A stretch of 64,000 bases of DNA from Clavulina sp. PMI_390 (taxonomy: Eukaryota > Basidiomycota > Agaricomycetes > Cantharellales > Hydnaceae), in contig WIDE01000003.1 of the NCBI GenBank assembly GCA_015039315.1, positions 248,001 through 312,000 on the forward strand, in the 5' to 3' direction. The position numbers were made by a program, and so were the translations under genes. A model generated the notes under the pieces. It was not told where the DNA came from and ran no database searches. It saw only the letters and a program-made list of their open reading frames with translations. Below, piece after piece: positions 12,276 to 24,134 of the stretch (position 1 is the stretch's first letter; each line of letters begins with the position of its first letter).

Positions 12276-12795
12276 TGTACTAAATCGACCATAGGTTCCC
12301 GGGTGTTACGTGTGACATGATTCTCACTGAAATTGCGGTAGTTCCTAGTTCCCGGGTGTGACAGAATTCGGTACCTATCCAGTACGAGGAGCTGCCCCCG
12401 TTGCACTTATTCCCTGTAGAGAGGTCTCGGAATCCGCTGAAACACCCTCTCAAAACCATATTTGATTCCTGGGACTCATGCAACTCAGCTCTTGACAACA
12501 TTGCCGGTCAATAGGCCCTCGATCTGTTCCATCACTCATTTTGGCCCATGATGCTGCGCCGTGATTGTATGTTCAGAACCTTGAGAGCACCTTACTGATG
12601 GTAAACAAAGATGAGGAGCCCAACTTTATCAGTGATCTGATCCATGGCATCCGCCCTCTCAGTTTTCCGGACGGTTCTTTCGCCAAAGCAAGCATAGAAT
12701 TGTTGGGCAGAGGTAAGCGAGTATGTCGTAGGGTCGATCCAAAGGAGCAACATCGTTTTGGCAGGATTAAATACAATACAGTAGTCTCAATAACA

Positions 12796-12876
12796 ACCCT
12801 GTACATCATCATTCCGATTGCACCCTACCAATGCTTCCAGTATAATCGCACGGCCCCCAGTTCATACTCAATATAC
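12796..12876. repeat. 81-bp direct repeat, copy 2
   Basis: Second copy of the repeat at 12195-12275. Nothing around the pair looks like a coding transposon; the 520 bp between them holds no recognisable ORF. Confidence 0.9.
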
Positions 12877-15234
12877 ACTGATCCAATTCTTAATACCATC
12901 TTTTTGTGAAATACTGTCAGTTTATAATACATAGTGTGTGACCGAGCCCGTGAGTGGAGGCCAAACCGAGCAGGTTGGGGTGATGAGTCATGCGCAGTGT
13001 GCAATGCCCTTGGAACCTTCCGGAATGGTCAAGACGCGTCACAGGCACTACCCCTGACGCGCTTCGCAGATGATTGGTAAAGAGGATCATAGCCCAACGC
13101 GCGTATGAACCGCACAACGCGGCCGTCAACGGTTGCGTTACATAGATACGTATTTGTCACAGCATCGTGCCGTGCCTGATGATGATGCCGGTTTGGGTTC
13201 CGGCCGAGGAGGACGCGGCGATGTCGACTTTCACCTTCCATGTCTGCGTAACCTCTCCACTTTCATTCTGCTTATAAGGACATTGTAACAAGCGATCTCT
13301 CTCTCTGTTTCCCGGCCTCCTTTTGGGGTTGGGCCAATCGCGCGTCGGCCAATGCAAAGGGGCCAATCCTCCTCCGAGCCTGCCCTTTCCGTTAATGTTT
13401 CGCGCTGGGCACATCATTTCAAGCATCATTCCCACCACGTCCAACAACTAGGGGATATCCGCCACCACGCCACTAACCGTCCTCATCATCGCCATCGCTG
13501 CTTTCGTCGTTGGGGCGCCCGTTCATCCGCACCTGGGGCAACCGACGCATTCTCCCCCACCACTGGCCCATTCACATCATCCTACAATCCATCTCATCGC
13601 TCGCTCGTCCGAGCTAAACCTGCAATGATTTACCTCACTATAGCGGCTGCCACAGCTTGCATCATAGAAGGGTCGAGGCGATTCCTTGCTGAGAAGGATG
13701 CTGCTATAATGCGCGCACAAGCTAGAGGAGGATGCAACAACTATTCGTGGAAGAAATCACGAAAACCTTCACCTGATCACTATGATCTCGATCAAGAGAG
13801 CAAACGGCTCAATGAATTTGTAGATCCCTTCGCTCCCCCAGTGAGTCTACCCCGAATTCAGACCTTTCGCCCTGCCGTTCAGCACCTCACCTATGGCTCC
13901 CTTCTCAGCCTAATCACTACACCAAATCCCCTTCCGAATCTAAATGTTTGAGCCGTGAAAGGCCAAGCCCTTGGCCACGATCCCGGTCATGGCCAGGATA
14001 TTAAAGACTCCTGGGTTGCACGTGAGTCCACACTTACGGCTATGATGGCCTGACCTTGCTCAACCTGGTTCACAGCTGTTTTCTCGTTGCTTTCAGCCGC
14101 TATCGCTATCATTATCCACTACTCCCCAATCAACCCATCCGATCTTGCAATCATTCAGACCATGTAGCTGGGCATGCGCAAGCAATACCCTCCTTTTTCT
14201 ATCTCTCGGCTTCATCCCTCGCATTGTGTTTAATAGCACCAGAACCGATCATTCTACTTTTTCATCTTGGCTGATCTCTGGGGTGTGCTACATTTATATT
14301 TGGTGGTGGTGACGAAGCATGAGTCATATTTGCTGACTACGCCACAATCGACTCTCTACTTCGGCCGGCATCCCAGGTAAACTAGGATTGAATAACCCTC
14401 CAACCATACCCGGCATGTACAGCGCGACGATTGTAGGTTTTGAGAACAACGGGGCTGGAAACTGGATGGAACACCTATTCTAGACGAGGCAAACCACTTG
14501 CACTGCTAATAATTTGTCTCATGCCAAGAACATTGCCTTTGAAAACTCTCAAGGCTCATGATTCCCCTGTGCTCAGGCTACATCTATCATGGCACCACTA
14601 CTCGGTTATCTCATCTGTGCCGTCAATTACTCGAACCTCTTACGTGCATGGTGATCAAAAGCTGGGTGTTACTGCAGCGCCCGTCCTTCGGCCGCCGATG
14701 CGGGACGGCTCGCAATATATTCAAGGACAATCGAAGCCGGTGACTCAATTATTACCATGCCGATATAATCTTAGCTCAAGGGTGCACAACGGAAACTAGG
14801 AGGTAAGTCTCTGGCGCGGAGGAGTGCTAGGCCTATTTTCAGCGTCAAGACGACGAGTACGAAACTAATTTTGTAATTTATTTATAATGGAGAGACGCGT
14901 AAACATAATGCACAATGATAGTCCTGGTTATGATGTATCGTAATGGGAATCTCCTCTAAAGCCTATGGGTATGTCACCACGGGAACGGTGCGATGGGAAG
15001 CAGCATTAGATACGAATCAAAGAGCGAATAGAATGAGCCTCAAGGCAAGGGGGTTACCTGAGAGAACAGCGTTGAGGTTTGGGAGAACTGAACCGTAACC
15101 GTGTACTGGTGTGTGAAGTTGTTAGGAGCGTCGCGTCGGTCCAAACACTGGGAGCCTTGCCCAAGCCCACCCCCACACTTCTACCAAGTGAAACGCCTCA
15201 AAGCGCTGCGCCTAGCGTATAATACTACTAGCGA
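12877..15234. other. Gene-poor region upstream of VPS34
   Basis: Apart from the weak ORF at 13625-13951, no gene is recognised. The last few hundred bases are the VPS34 promoter and leader; I see no clear TATA box there. Confidence 0.45.
13625..13951 (+). CDS. Possible small protein, unrecognised
   Basis: ATG-started frame of 108 codons. It has a short hydrophobic N-terminus (MIYLTIAAATACIIEG), then a charged segment (RRFLAEKDAAIMRAQARGG) and an acidic/proline segment. A GTGAGT donor lies near 13840 inside the frame, which is how real exons here usually end, so the true product may be spliced onward. No homologous family is recognised. Confidence 0.28.
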   Translation: MIYLTIAAATACIIEGSRRFLAEKDAAIMRAQARGGCNNYSWKKSRKPSPDHYDLDQESKRLNEFVDPFAPPVSLPRIQTFRPAVQHLTYGSLLSLITTPNPLPNLNV

Positions 15235-18200
15235 ATGGATAAGCAGGATGGCACGAAGGATTTTACCTTTGCCAAGCTGAGCGATCTGACCCTACCCGTC
15301 ACATTTCGAATGTACATCCTACCCATGCCACTCTCAGTATTACACCCCTAACACTAACCTGCCCCTCTGCGCTTCATACTCGAATGTGAAAGAACCCAGC
15401 TTGAGGGAAGGCGAAAGAAGCATTCTCCCTTGGAACTCTTGGACAATCCCGACTTGCGCTTCACCGGAGTCCAATCTGAGTTCGTGCATTCATGAAGCTT
15501 ATGGAATGTCCTATCGATTTGACATAAATTCCTGATATGACAGAACTCCTTCAGACCTCTATGTTACGGTCCAACTCGTTGCTGACAACAAACCCCTAAC
15601 TATCCCATATCGCACCTCCTTCAAAGCCTTCAAAACCAATGTTGTGTGAGCATTAGTAACTCGTGCATTCTTCAAGTACTCAACCATCCCTTTCGTGTAT
15701 ACCCGTCTAGATGGAACGAATGGATTAGCCTCCCGATCAAATATTGTGACCTGCCACTCAGCTCTCAGCTCACCTTCACTGTCTGGGACATCTCTGGTCC
15801 GAGAACGGCAGCTCCTGTTGGTGGATCAACCTTTCGAATATTCGGGAAGAAATGGTGAGAAAACGATTGTCGTTCGTTTGGGTTTGAGCACCTAACCCCT
15901 ACATAGGACTCTGCGGAGAGGGAGCCATCGCTTATTATTGTGGCCTGGACAGGAGGCAGACGGTTCCGTAGAGACCAGGACTCCTAGTAAGATAGGTCTC
16001 AAGGATGAAATGGGAAGGCTAGAGAAGGTAATTTCTCTCACTTGCGTCATGTGTTCCAGTCACTCATGCATAGCCTACAGTTGATGAAGAAGTTTGAGAG
16101 AGACGAACTTCCAAAGCTCGACTGGCTGGACACTCTAGCTTTTAGAAAGATGGAAGAGGTCCGCACGGTCAGTGTCATTTGATGCACTATGGTACCATCT
16201 TGCTCATATTTGATTTAGGAAGAGACCGAAAAATCGGACAACCTGTTTCTCTACATCGATCTACCCAAATTCGATTTCCCTATAATATTCAGCGAGCCTG
16301 TAAGTTATTGACTATGCCTTACTAAAAGCTGCGTGTGAAAGATGCTGATTACGCGCAATGTTAGGAACCAGTTGTTCATCCACCCACCCCCAGCGGCGCT
16401 GCAACACCTCTACCCCCTCCCACAGCTGCTCCGGCTCTGATCAACATGAATGCTGACCCTCACCTTTGGGTAGTAATTGACCCTGAAATGGCTCGTACGA
16501 ATCCAGTCGAGGACAAACATCGTCGTCTAGTCCGAAGCCACCGAAGCGGTCCTCTTGACCGAGAGCTCAAACCAAATGCAAAGCTCAGAGACGAACTAAA
16601 TGTATGAAGCTTATAGTTCTTCTTCACCGGTCTCCAACTAATTGCGTCTATGCAGGCAATTCTGAACTACCTCCCGAGTCAACCGTTGACCTCAGAAGAC
16701 AAGGATCTCATTTGGAAGTTCCGATTCTACCTAACAAGAGACAAGAAGGGCTTGACAAAATTCCTGAAGTCCGTGACGTGGTGGGATCCGGGCGAAGTCA
16801 AACAGGCTGTAGAAGTACTGTTACCTATGTGGACTGATATCGGCACAGACGATGCCCTTGAGCTCCTTGGCCCAGGCACTAGCGACTCACGTGTACGAGC
16901 ATTTGCTGTACGACAGCTTGCCCGAGCAGATGATGATGTGAGTACCCTGGTTACCGACAATGTGTCGTATCTCTGATTAAAATTCCTCTCTATATAGGAG
17001 CTAATTATGTACCTCCTCCAACTTGTACAAGCCCTCAAGTTTGAGAATACCCCAGCGGACCCCGCTCGTGTGCCTCCATTACGTCCCTCTGCGAGCCATG
17101 TTTTGCACAACCAGGATAGTGGACTGGCCGACTTTTTGGTATTGCGTGGGGTGCAAAATCCCAACGTAGGCAATCGGTTGTATTGGTATCTCATGGTAGA
17201 GCTTGAGAACAAGGCAACGACAAAGACATATGGGAAAGTCGCATACAATTATATGGCGAAGCTTGTTGAGGTGCGTGTGCCATTCCTTGCCTCGTTTCTC
17301 ATAGCTCACCGTTGATTGACAGTTGGAAGATGGAGAGGCACGGCGAGATATTCACAAGCGGCAGGCTGAGCTACTAGCAACCCTTTCCACTCGAGCCAAG
17401 GAATTGCGAGCCTCAAAGGAAAGCCGTCCAAAGAAAATCGATCGCCTTCGTGGCTACATTGCAGACCCTAAGCACGGGCTGAACAGCATGCCTCCCCTTC
17501 CTCTTCCGCTCAACTCTCGGGTCGTCGTCACCGGCATCAACCACGAAAAGTCCTCCGTCTTCAAATCAAACCTCTTCCCAATGCTGCTCTGGTTCCAATG
17601 CGAGGACGGTGGGGAGTACGGTGTCATCTTCAAGAACGGCGACGACATGCGACAGGATCAGCTAGTGATCCAGCTCTTTACTCTGATGGACCAACTGCTG
17701 AGGAAGGAGAACCTCGATCTCAGACTGAGCTGTTATGACGTGTTGGCAACCGGGTCTTTGGAGGGGATGGTCCAGTTCGTACCGAGCAAGACGATTGCGG
17801 CGATCGTGAGCGAACATGGCTCTCTCCTTAACTATTTGCGAGTGCATTTCCCCGATGAAGGAAGCGTTGGGACCTATGGTGTCATGTCCTCAGTCATTGA
17901 CACATTCGTCCGGAGTTGTGGTGGGTCGTCGTCATTCGTCTTCTACTACCAACCAACCTGATATCTTTTGGGTAGCTGGGTACTGCGTTGTGACATACAT
18001 CCTTGGTGTCGGGGATCGGCATCTCGACAATCTCCTGGTCGCTCCTGATGGTAAGCACGAATACTGAACCGAACAAGTCAAATGGATTTTGATTTATTTT
18101 CCTGAACTAGGACACTTCTTCCATGTGGATTTCGGGTACATTCTTGGGCGAGACCCGAAACCTTTCCCTCCGCCAGTCAAAGTTTGTAAGGAGATGGTTG

Positions 18201-18499
18201 ATGGTATGGGTGGTGCGCAGTCCGCACATTACAACCGCTTCAAGAACTTCTGCTTCACGGCGTTTACCATCCTAAGGAAGAGGGCCAATCTCATCCTCAA
18301 CCTTGTGGCGCTCATGGTTGATGCTAACATCCCAGATATCAAACATCGGGACGTCCACCAACAAATCACTGAGAAGTTCCGATTGGACCTTACAGAGGAG
18401 GAGGCGATTAAAAATTTTGAGAACCTTTTGAACGAGACTTCCTATTTCACTGTAGTCTTTGACCGCATTCACGATTTGGCACAATACTGGCGCAGCTAG
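15235..18499 (+). CDS. VPS34: Class III phosphatidylinositol 3-kinase Vps34
   Basis: Makes PI3P from phosphatidylinositol on endosomal and autophagic membranes, with the Vps15/Vps30 complexes. The ATG at 15235 begins the typical N-terminus ([16 protein letters not shown]). A C2 domain follows across several exons ([30 protein letters not shown], then [18 protein letters not shown]). The helical PIK domain includes [20 protein letters not shown] and ALELLGP. The kinase domain has [14 protein letters not shown], the catalytic GDRHLDNLL and [14 protein letters not shown]. It ends in the conserved amphipathic tail (HDLAQYWRS) that anchors to membrane. About a dozen short introns; one splits the region just before [16 protein letters not shown]. 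All catalytic residues I can check are present. AP-3 beta begins 206 bp downstream. Confidence 0.95.
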
Positions 18500-18705
18500 A
18501 TTTCCATACATTTCCTGCATACTTGTTTGTACCTGTTACCCCACCCTTGGCAATTCAGTTAGCCTTCCCTCAGTCGTCATCCGCTATTTGAGTTTTGCAT
18601 CCGTCCCTAGGACCAGGCTCTACTTGGGCAAGCCCATCGGCGTTATATCTATTCGCGAACCGAACACCTACGTTCTGCCCTACTAGTGTGAACACGCTAC
18701 ACGAC

Positions 18706-21700
18706 ATGGCTGCTTTGCAGAACCTCACGATGAGGATCAGCGAGACCATTTCCGAATCTACTCGAGATATGAGCTTCATTGGGAAGTCCGCAAATGCTGA
18801 GTATTTTGATGGCGGTGAAGAAAAAATGCGAAAAATCAAGAAGCAGCTTGACTCCACATCTGAACGGGAGATTCTAGATGCCATGAAGCGCCTTGTTGCA
18901 GTATGTTCTCCCATCTTGATACAAGAAGATCAATAAGAATTACTAAAGGCACCATAGCTCATATCAAAAGGTAGAAATGTCTCCGAGTTCTTTGCACAGG
19001 TAGTGAAGAATGTTGGTACCCACCATCTCGAGACCCGCAAACTTGTCTACATCTACCTTATTCGTTATGCCGACTTGGAGCCAGATCTTGCCCTTCTCTC
19101 AATAAACACATTTCAAAAAGACCTCAGCGACAGCAATCCCTTGATTCGAGCGATGGCATTACGTGTGCTATCTAGCATACATGTACCCATGATCGGTTCC
19201 ATTGTGGTACTTGGAATCAAGAAATGTGCCTCCGATCTTAGCCCATATGTGAGGAAGGCTGCCGCTCTAGCGATTCCAAAATGTTACGAGTAAGTTCCTG
19301 TCCATTTTTCCCATGAGTGGTTCCTTCTCACAGCTAGTTTGCCCATTTCAGACTAGACCCTTCCAATATTTCCGATCTTATGGATATTCTTCGATCCTTA
19401 CTAAAGGAAAGATCGCCACTGGCTATCGGAGCCGTCGCAGTAGCCTTTAACGCCCTGTGTCCGACGCGTCTGGATCTGCTTCACCAACAATACCGAAGGC
19501 TTTGCCGAATTCTTGGTGATGCTGATGAGTGGGGCCAAGTCCAGTTATTGGATCTACTATCGAGATATGCAAGAGTGATGTTAAGGGCTCCGTCGGTAAG
19601 TTTATAAGTGGAGAACCCTGTCAATGTTTTGCTAACTTCGATATTGATTTTGACAGGACGACGGTAGCGACATTGATCCCGACCTACAGCTCCTCTTGGA
19701 CAGTTGCGGGCCCCTTTTCCACTCGAGGAACATTGCTGTAAGATACATGTATCCTCCAGTCGATATCATGCTGATATCCAAACTTTTAGGTGACAATAGC
19801 AGTCGTGCGAATCTGCTACTACCTTGGCCCAGCCCCCCAGCGCTCCAAGGTAGTCGCCCCGTTGCTGAACCTCATGCACCTCTCAGGAGAAATCGAACGA
19901 GCAGTCTTAGGAAACTGTCTTGCTATTTCGCAAACTCACCCAGTATGCTCACTACACACCTCTATAACCTAGTCATCTGGTACCTAAATTATCGCTCCCT
20001 AGGACTTGTTGCGGCCACACACTCCTCGTTTTGTTGTGCGTGCGAGTGATATACCAGCTAGCAAAAGAATCAAGGTCCAAATCCTGACCAATCTCGTAAA
20101 CCTTGAGTGGGTGGACTTCTTGATAAACGAGTTTACTGTGAGTGTGTGAATCTGTGAGACGATTGAATATGCTCTGCGCTAACAAGTGACTAGGACTATG
20201 CCATGGACGCGGATGATGGCCTTGTGGGTGACGCTATCCGCGCTATCGGGCAATGCGCGCACCTTGTCCCAGACACGATCCAACACTGCTGTACAGCTTT
20301 GATGAATTTCATGAGCAGTCGACGAGGTGACCTCCCATCCAGTAGCCGCTTCATTGTCTCAAGTCAACTGAGCGCATTACCATTCCCCTAGATGGTGTCG
20401 TGGGGCACGCGGTGCTTGTATTGAAGTCTCTGTACCAGCAAGTGGACTCGTCCGCTCCTGGCGGCTCGTTTACGGGCGAATTGATCATCGCTTCCCTTGC
20501 GCCTCAACTGGGCAGTATCCGTCATCCTGCGGCACGGGCCTGTGTATTATGGCTTGTGGGTCAATATGCTCGTACCCCAGCCGGCAGCACAACTGCTACA
20601 GTTATCCCAGGTATGCATGACTGGGCCCCCGACGTGCTTAGAATTGTGGCAAAGTCATTCTCAGACGAGGTACGTTGTCAAGGAGCATATTGATATCAGG
20701 TGCTTGGATTACTTAGAGCGGCCTCGTTTTCCCTACAGACGGAAATTGTACAACTCCAGGCTCTTACCCTTGCCGCAAAACTCCTTGTAATCTCCCCGCC
20801 GACGTCCTCGACAGCAGCGAACGCTGTACCATTGGGATCAATCCCCACTCCTGCATCCAAAGCTTCGAAGCAAATCGCTCTATTGGCGCAATACGTCTTT
20901 GCCCAAGCGGCCATATCACCGAACCATTACGATGTAAGGGATCGCGCGCGTTCCCTGGGAGCTCTGCTTCGGGGTGTCAATATGGATGTTTATAGGGCAT
21001 CCGTCTCTACCTCAACTGGGACACCGTTCGGTGACGAAACGCCATCACTCACGAGAAAAGCAACGGATGGGGTCGAGGTCAGTGCTGAGGATTGGGATCG
21101 CGCTGCCGCGAGTGTAGCTGGAAAGAATGGTATCGTTGGGGGGGAAGGTGAGGAAGAGGATGATGAGGGAGCGGGTGGAGTTACCCTCCGCGTAGAGCAG
21201 GTGCGGCTAGTTCTCTTCGAAGGGAAAACTATCTCTACCGTTTCTGGGTCGTCCTCCTCCGCCTCTGCGTTAGAGCCCGGCTCCTCTGCAGGAATCGGCG
21301 GCGTAGCGTATCCCCTGGGCACCATGGGGTCTCAAGTTGGCCGAACGCTCTTCGGTGCAGAGGATCGGGTACTTAGGTTCCCTGCAGGAGGAGAGGGGAC
21401 TGATTCGTCGTTGCGTGACTCGCCGGTGAGTTCAAATTTTCGGGCCTTTCACGGGCTCGTAATGTCTAGATCCTATCTTCCGCGGGGAGTTGTTGGCTCA
21501 TTGACATCGGTTGCTTCTTCTGCTTCTGATTCCACTTATTCATCATTATATGTGCCGCTATTTCCTTCCATTGGACTGGCTGCGATGACACATAACATGA
21601 CGGGCTGCTGATTCGGCGTGCTTTCTGGCATTGATGTTGCTGGCGAATCACCATGATGCAATGACCTGGACAAATGCAATCTGGCACTTGATACCTTGCA

Positions 21701-23082
21701 TGCTCCGCGCTTTACGGTGATTGGAACCAAATGGGCATTTCCACCTGATTGGGCTGCGAATCGATTCCATTGGACTAACGAACCCGACCTTATGGCGACT
21801 ATTGTCAATCTTCGCCAATGGCTCGTGCTTGTCCTGATGACAATCCTTTCTCCGAATACCCAACTTTTTGCCGGTGAACTGCCTGTTCTTCTCTTCTGGG
21901 TCGTTCCGGGCTCCCCCCATGGGTCGCCAACCATATCATCTGCCATAACACGTGCCGTTCATGATGACCCACACTGTCAACTTTGGGTTTCACGTATGCA
22001 AATCCTTTTCTCCGATCGCTTCACTCACTCTGGCTGGCTGTTGTTCTTGTCCCCGTGCGATGCACTCGGCTTCGATCGCAACCTGTTTTGCCTTTGGGTC
22101 GTGCCGGGCCCTCGATCTCGGACGCCGTCTAACTAACTCATCACGCGTCTGTGCCTCAATCTACATATTCCTTATCCGCGCGGTCCTCTGTGCCTCTGCG
22201 GCACCGACGCCGAAACCTGTGATAACTCCCCCCGACGTTACCACGCGCACACACGTCGCGATGGCTTTTGATTTGCGATTGTCTGGGTGTAATCGGGTGG
22301 CGCCACCTCTTATCGATGGACCATTGGATCCATAATTGTATGGCTGGGCGGCGGGTTCTATCACACTCTATTTTCCATCGCCCCTCGTCCCTTTCTGCCA
22401 TGGTTCCATCATGACTACCCTATCTATCTCCTAAATTTCAACTCTCCCGGCCATTTACTTCAAATGTGGATCTCTTCTCCGCTCCTCTCATCTCACCACT
22501 TCACATCGCTTCTACTCTATTTTGCAACGCGTACATCCTGCTTTGCAGGACGACGCACCACCTGCACCACCGCCCGTTAAGGCACTCGGAAGTACCGGCA
22601 CAGGAACAAGCTCACGTTCAGGTGCTAAAGCCAGTGGCGGTGGTGGTTCTGCCGCTGGCAGACAGCGAGAAGTGCTCACGCCAACTTCCGGTCCATCGGG
22701 CGTGACTGATAGCCAGGACACCGCAACGGAGGAGAAGCGGAAAAAGTGGGATGATCTGGATGCATTCTATGGGAGCGGTTCTGAAGGGGAGGAGGAGGAA
22801 GAAGAGGAAGAAGACAGCGAAGAAGAAGAGGAGGAAAGTGGCGAGGAACAAGAGGGCGAGGGAGGTGAGGAGGAATCAGAAGAAGAGGAAGGAGAGGAAG
22901 AAGAAGATGATGAGGAGAGCGAGGAGGGCAGTGGGGACGGCGGTGACGATGAAGAACCAGTAGACGAAGCAGCTGAAAGAGCGGTCCCCTCTGCTGGGAG
23001 CGGCGACCACCACGAGCCAGCAGCTGGAGTTACCCGTCCTGCTTCCTTATCATCGGCATCTGCGTCGGCAAATTGGCAATGA
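18706..23082 (+). CDS. APL6: AP-3 adaptor complex beta subunit
   Basis: Large trunk subunit of AP-3, which sorts cargo from endosome/Golgi to the vacuole. The ATG at 18706 follows the VPS34 stop by 206 bp. The N-terminal adaptin trunk is clear: [53 protein letters not shown] and [17 protein letters not shown], then HEAT-like repeats through about 20900. A hinge with acidic and Ser-rich segments follows. The last exon (22549-23082) encodes [20 protein letters not shown] and a very long Glu/Ser run, the phosphorylatable acidic hinge known in beta-3 proteins. No C-terminal ear domain is visible. The intron before the last exon (21426-22548) is 1123 nt, far above the local norm. Without splicing, the product would stop at 21611. 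Confidence 0.88.
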
Positions 23083-24134
23083 CGATCGATAGGATATTAG
23101 GCGTCCTTGTTCTTTGGAGCATATAATTGTATCACGTACGTTTGGTGTGCAATCAGCAGTAACTGACTAAATCTTGTTCAGTCTTGAATTTTCAAGAGAG
23201 ATGAAAGCACAGGGTTGTTGCCACTCATCTTCTTCCTTCTGCCCGCAGCGAGAGAGAGCTACGCAATGATAGAGAGTGAGCTTCAGGGTCGCTCCTCCCC
23301 GTGCTATCCTTATCCTTGGGCACTCTTTTTTTCTTTCAAGCGATATTGGCCGATTCACGGCATGTCAGGCGAAGCGATGTTTTTATTACTGTCAAGCAAA
23401 AGGGCTAATCTCTTTTTGAGATCTCAATGGCGCTGCTTGTTGTTATACGATACGACGGGCCGCTCCTGGGCGTGCTGGGAGAGATAACCGTTTGCGATTG
23501 ACCCGCTGCTGCTAGCATCCCGACGATTGTGTGTGTGTCTCGGACTCAATTCCGCTTCGGTGAGGAAGGTTACTTGTGGAAACTGAGTGAGTGCCTAGAT
23601 CGCGCGATATAGGCGCGAGGGAATTCATTTGTACGGAAACGTTCCTCGTCGTGGACTAGAACGAGGCTAGACAAGAAGTCGAGGTACCTCGCTGGAAAGA
23701 TGTATCCATTACAAGTGGTGGCGAGAGGGGAGAAGAGAGGGAGGTTTTAGAATATAGGCGGCGGTGAGGTTATGTCTGTATATGGCAACTCTGATAGTGT
23801 GTCGCATGTGATTTGCGCCCGATTTAGATGATACAGTAGGGTATGATAATGGGCGATGGAATAGAATAGAATAGACCTGGAATCACATGTCGGAACCACC
23901 ACACAGTCGCTCTCTCAGTCTCCACCAACTCAACTTACTCACCTACCCACACCCTCTATACCCTTGATGCATCTCGTTTCTATCACTTGACTATATACTT
24001 CGCAGAGCATCTCTTCCTTTTCTCTCTCGTCAACTGCTCTTGTGCTCTTCCTCTCCTCTACCCGTTAGCCTTGCTTTGCTCTGCCCCTGGGCACCGTTGC
24101 TGAGCTTCCCATCCCTACAACACGGGGCCGAGCC
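23083..24134. other. Intergenic between AP-3 beta and the J-domain gene
   Basis: AP-3 beta 3' region, then a pyrimidine-rich stretch at about 23900-24110 (CTCTCTCAGTCTCCACC-type) directly upstream of the next ATG, as is common in fungal promoters and leaders. A short AATAGA repeat lies near 23862. No gene is recognised. Confidence 0.5.

Noticed and set aside
12224..12812. Retrotransposon LTR pair
   Set aside because: Repeats are only 81 bp, with no TG..CA ends, no primer-binding site and no polymerase ORF between or nearby.
21696..22136. 146-codon open frame within the long AP-3 beta intron
   Set aside because: No family and no splice or start context. Kept only as part of the intron finding.
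22786..22975. Lysine-rich plus-strand frame at the AP-3 beta tail
   Set aside because: It is the +1 shadow of the Glu-rich coding sequence.
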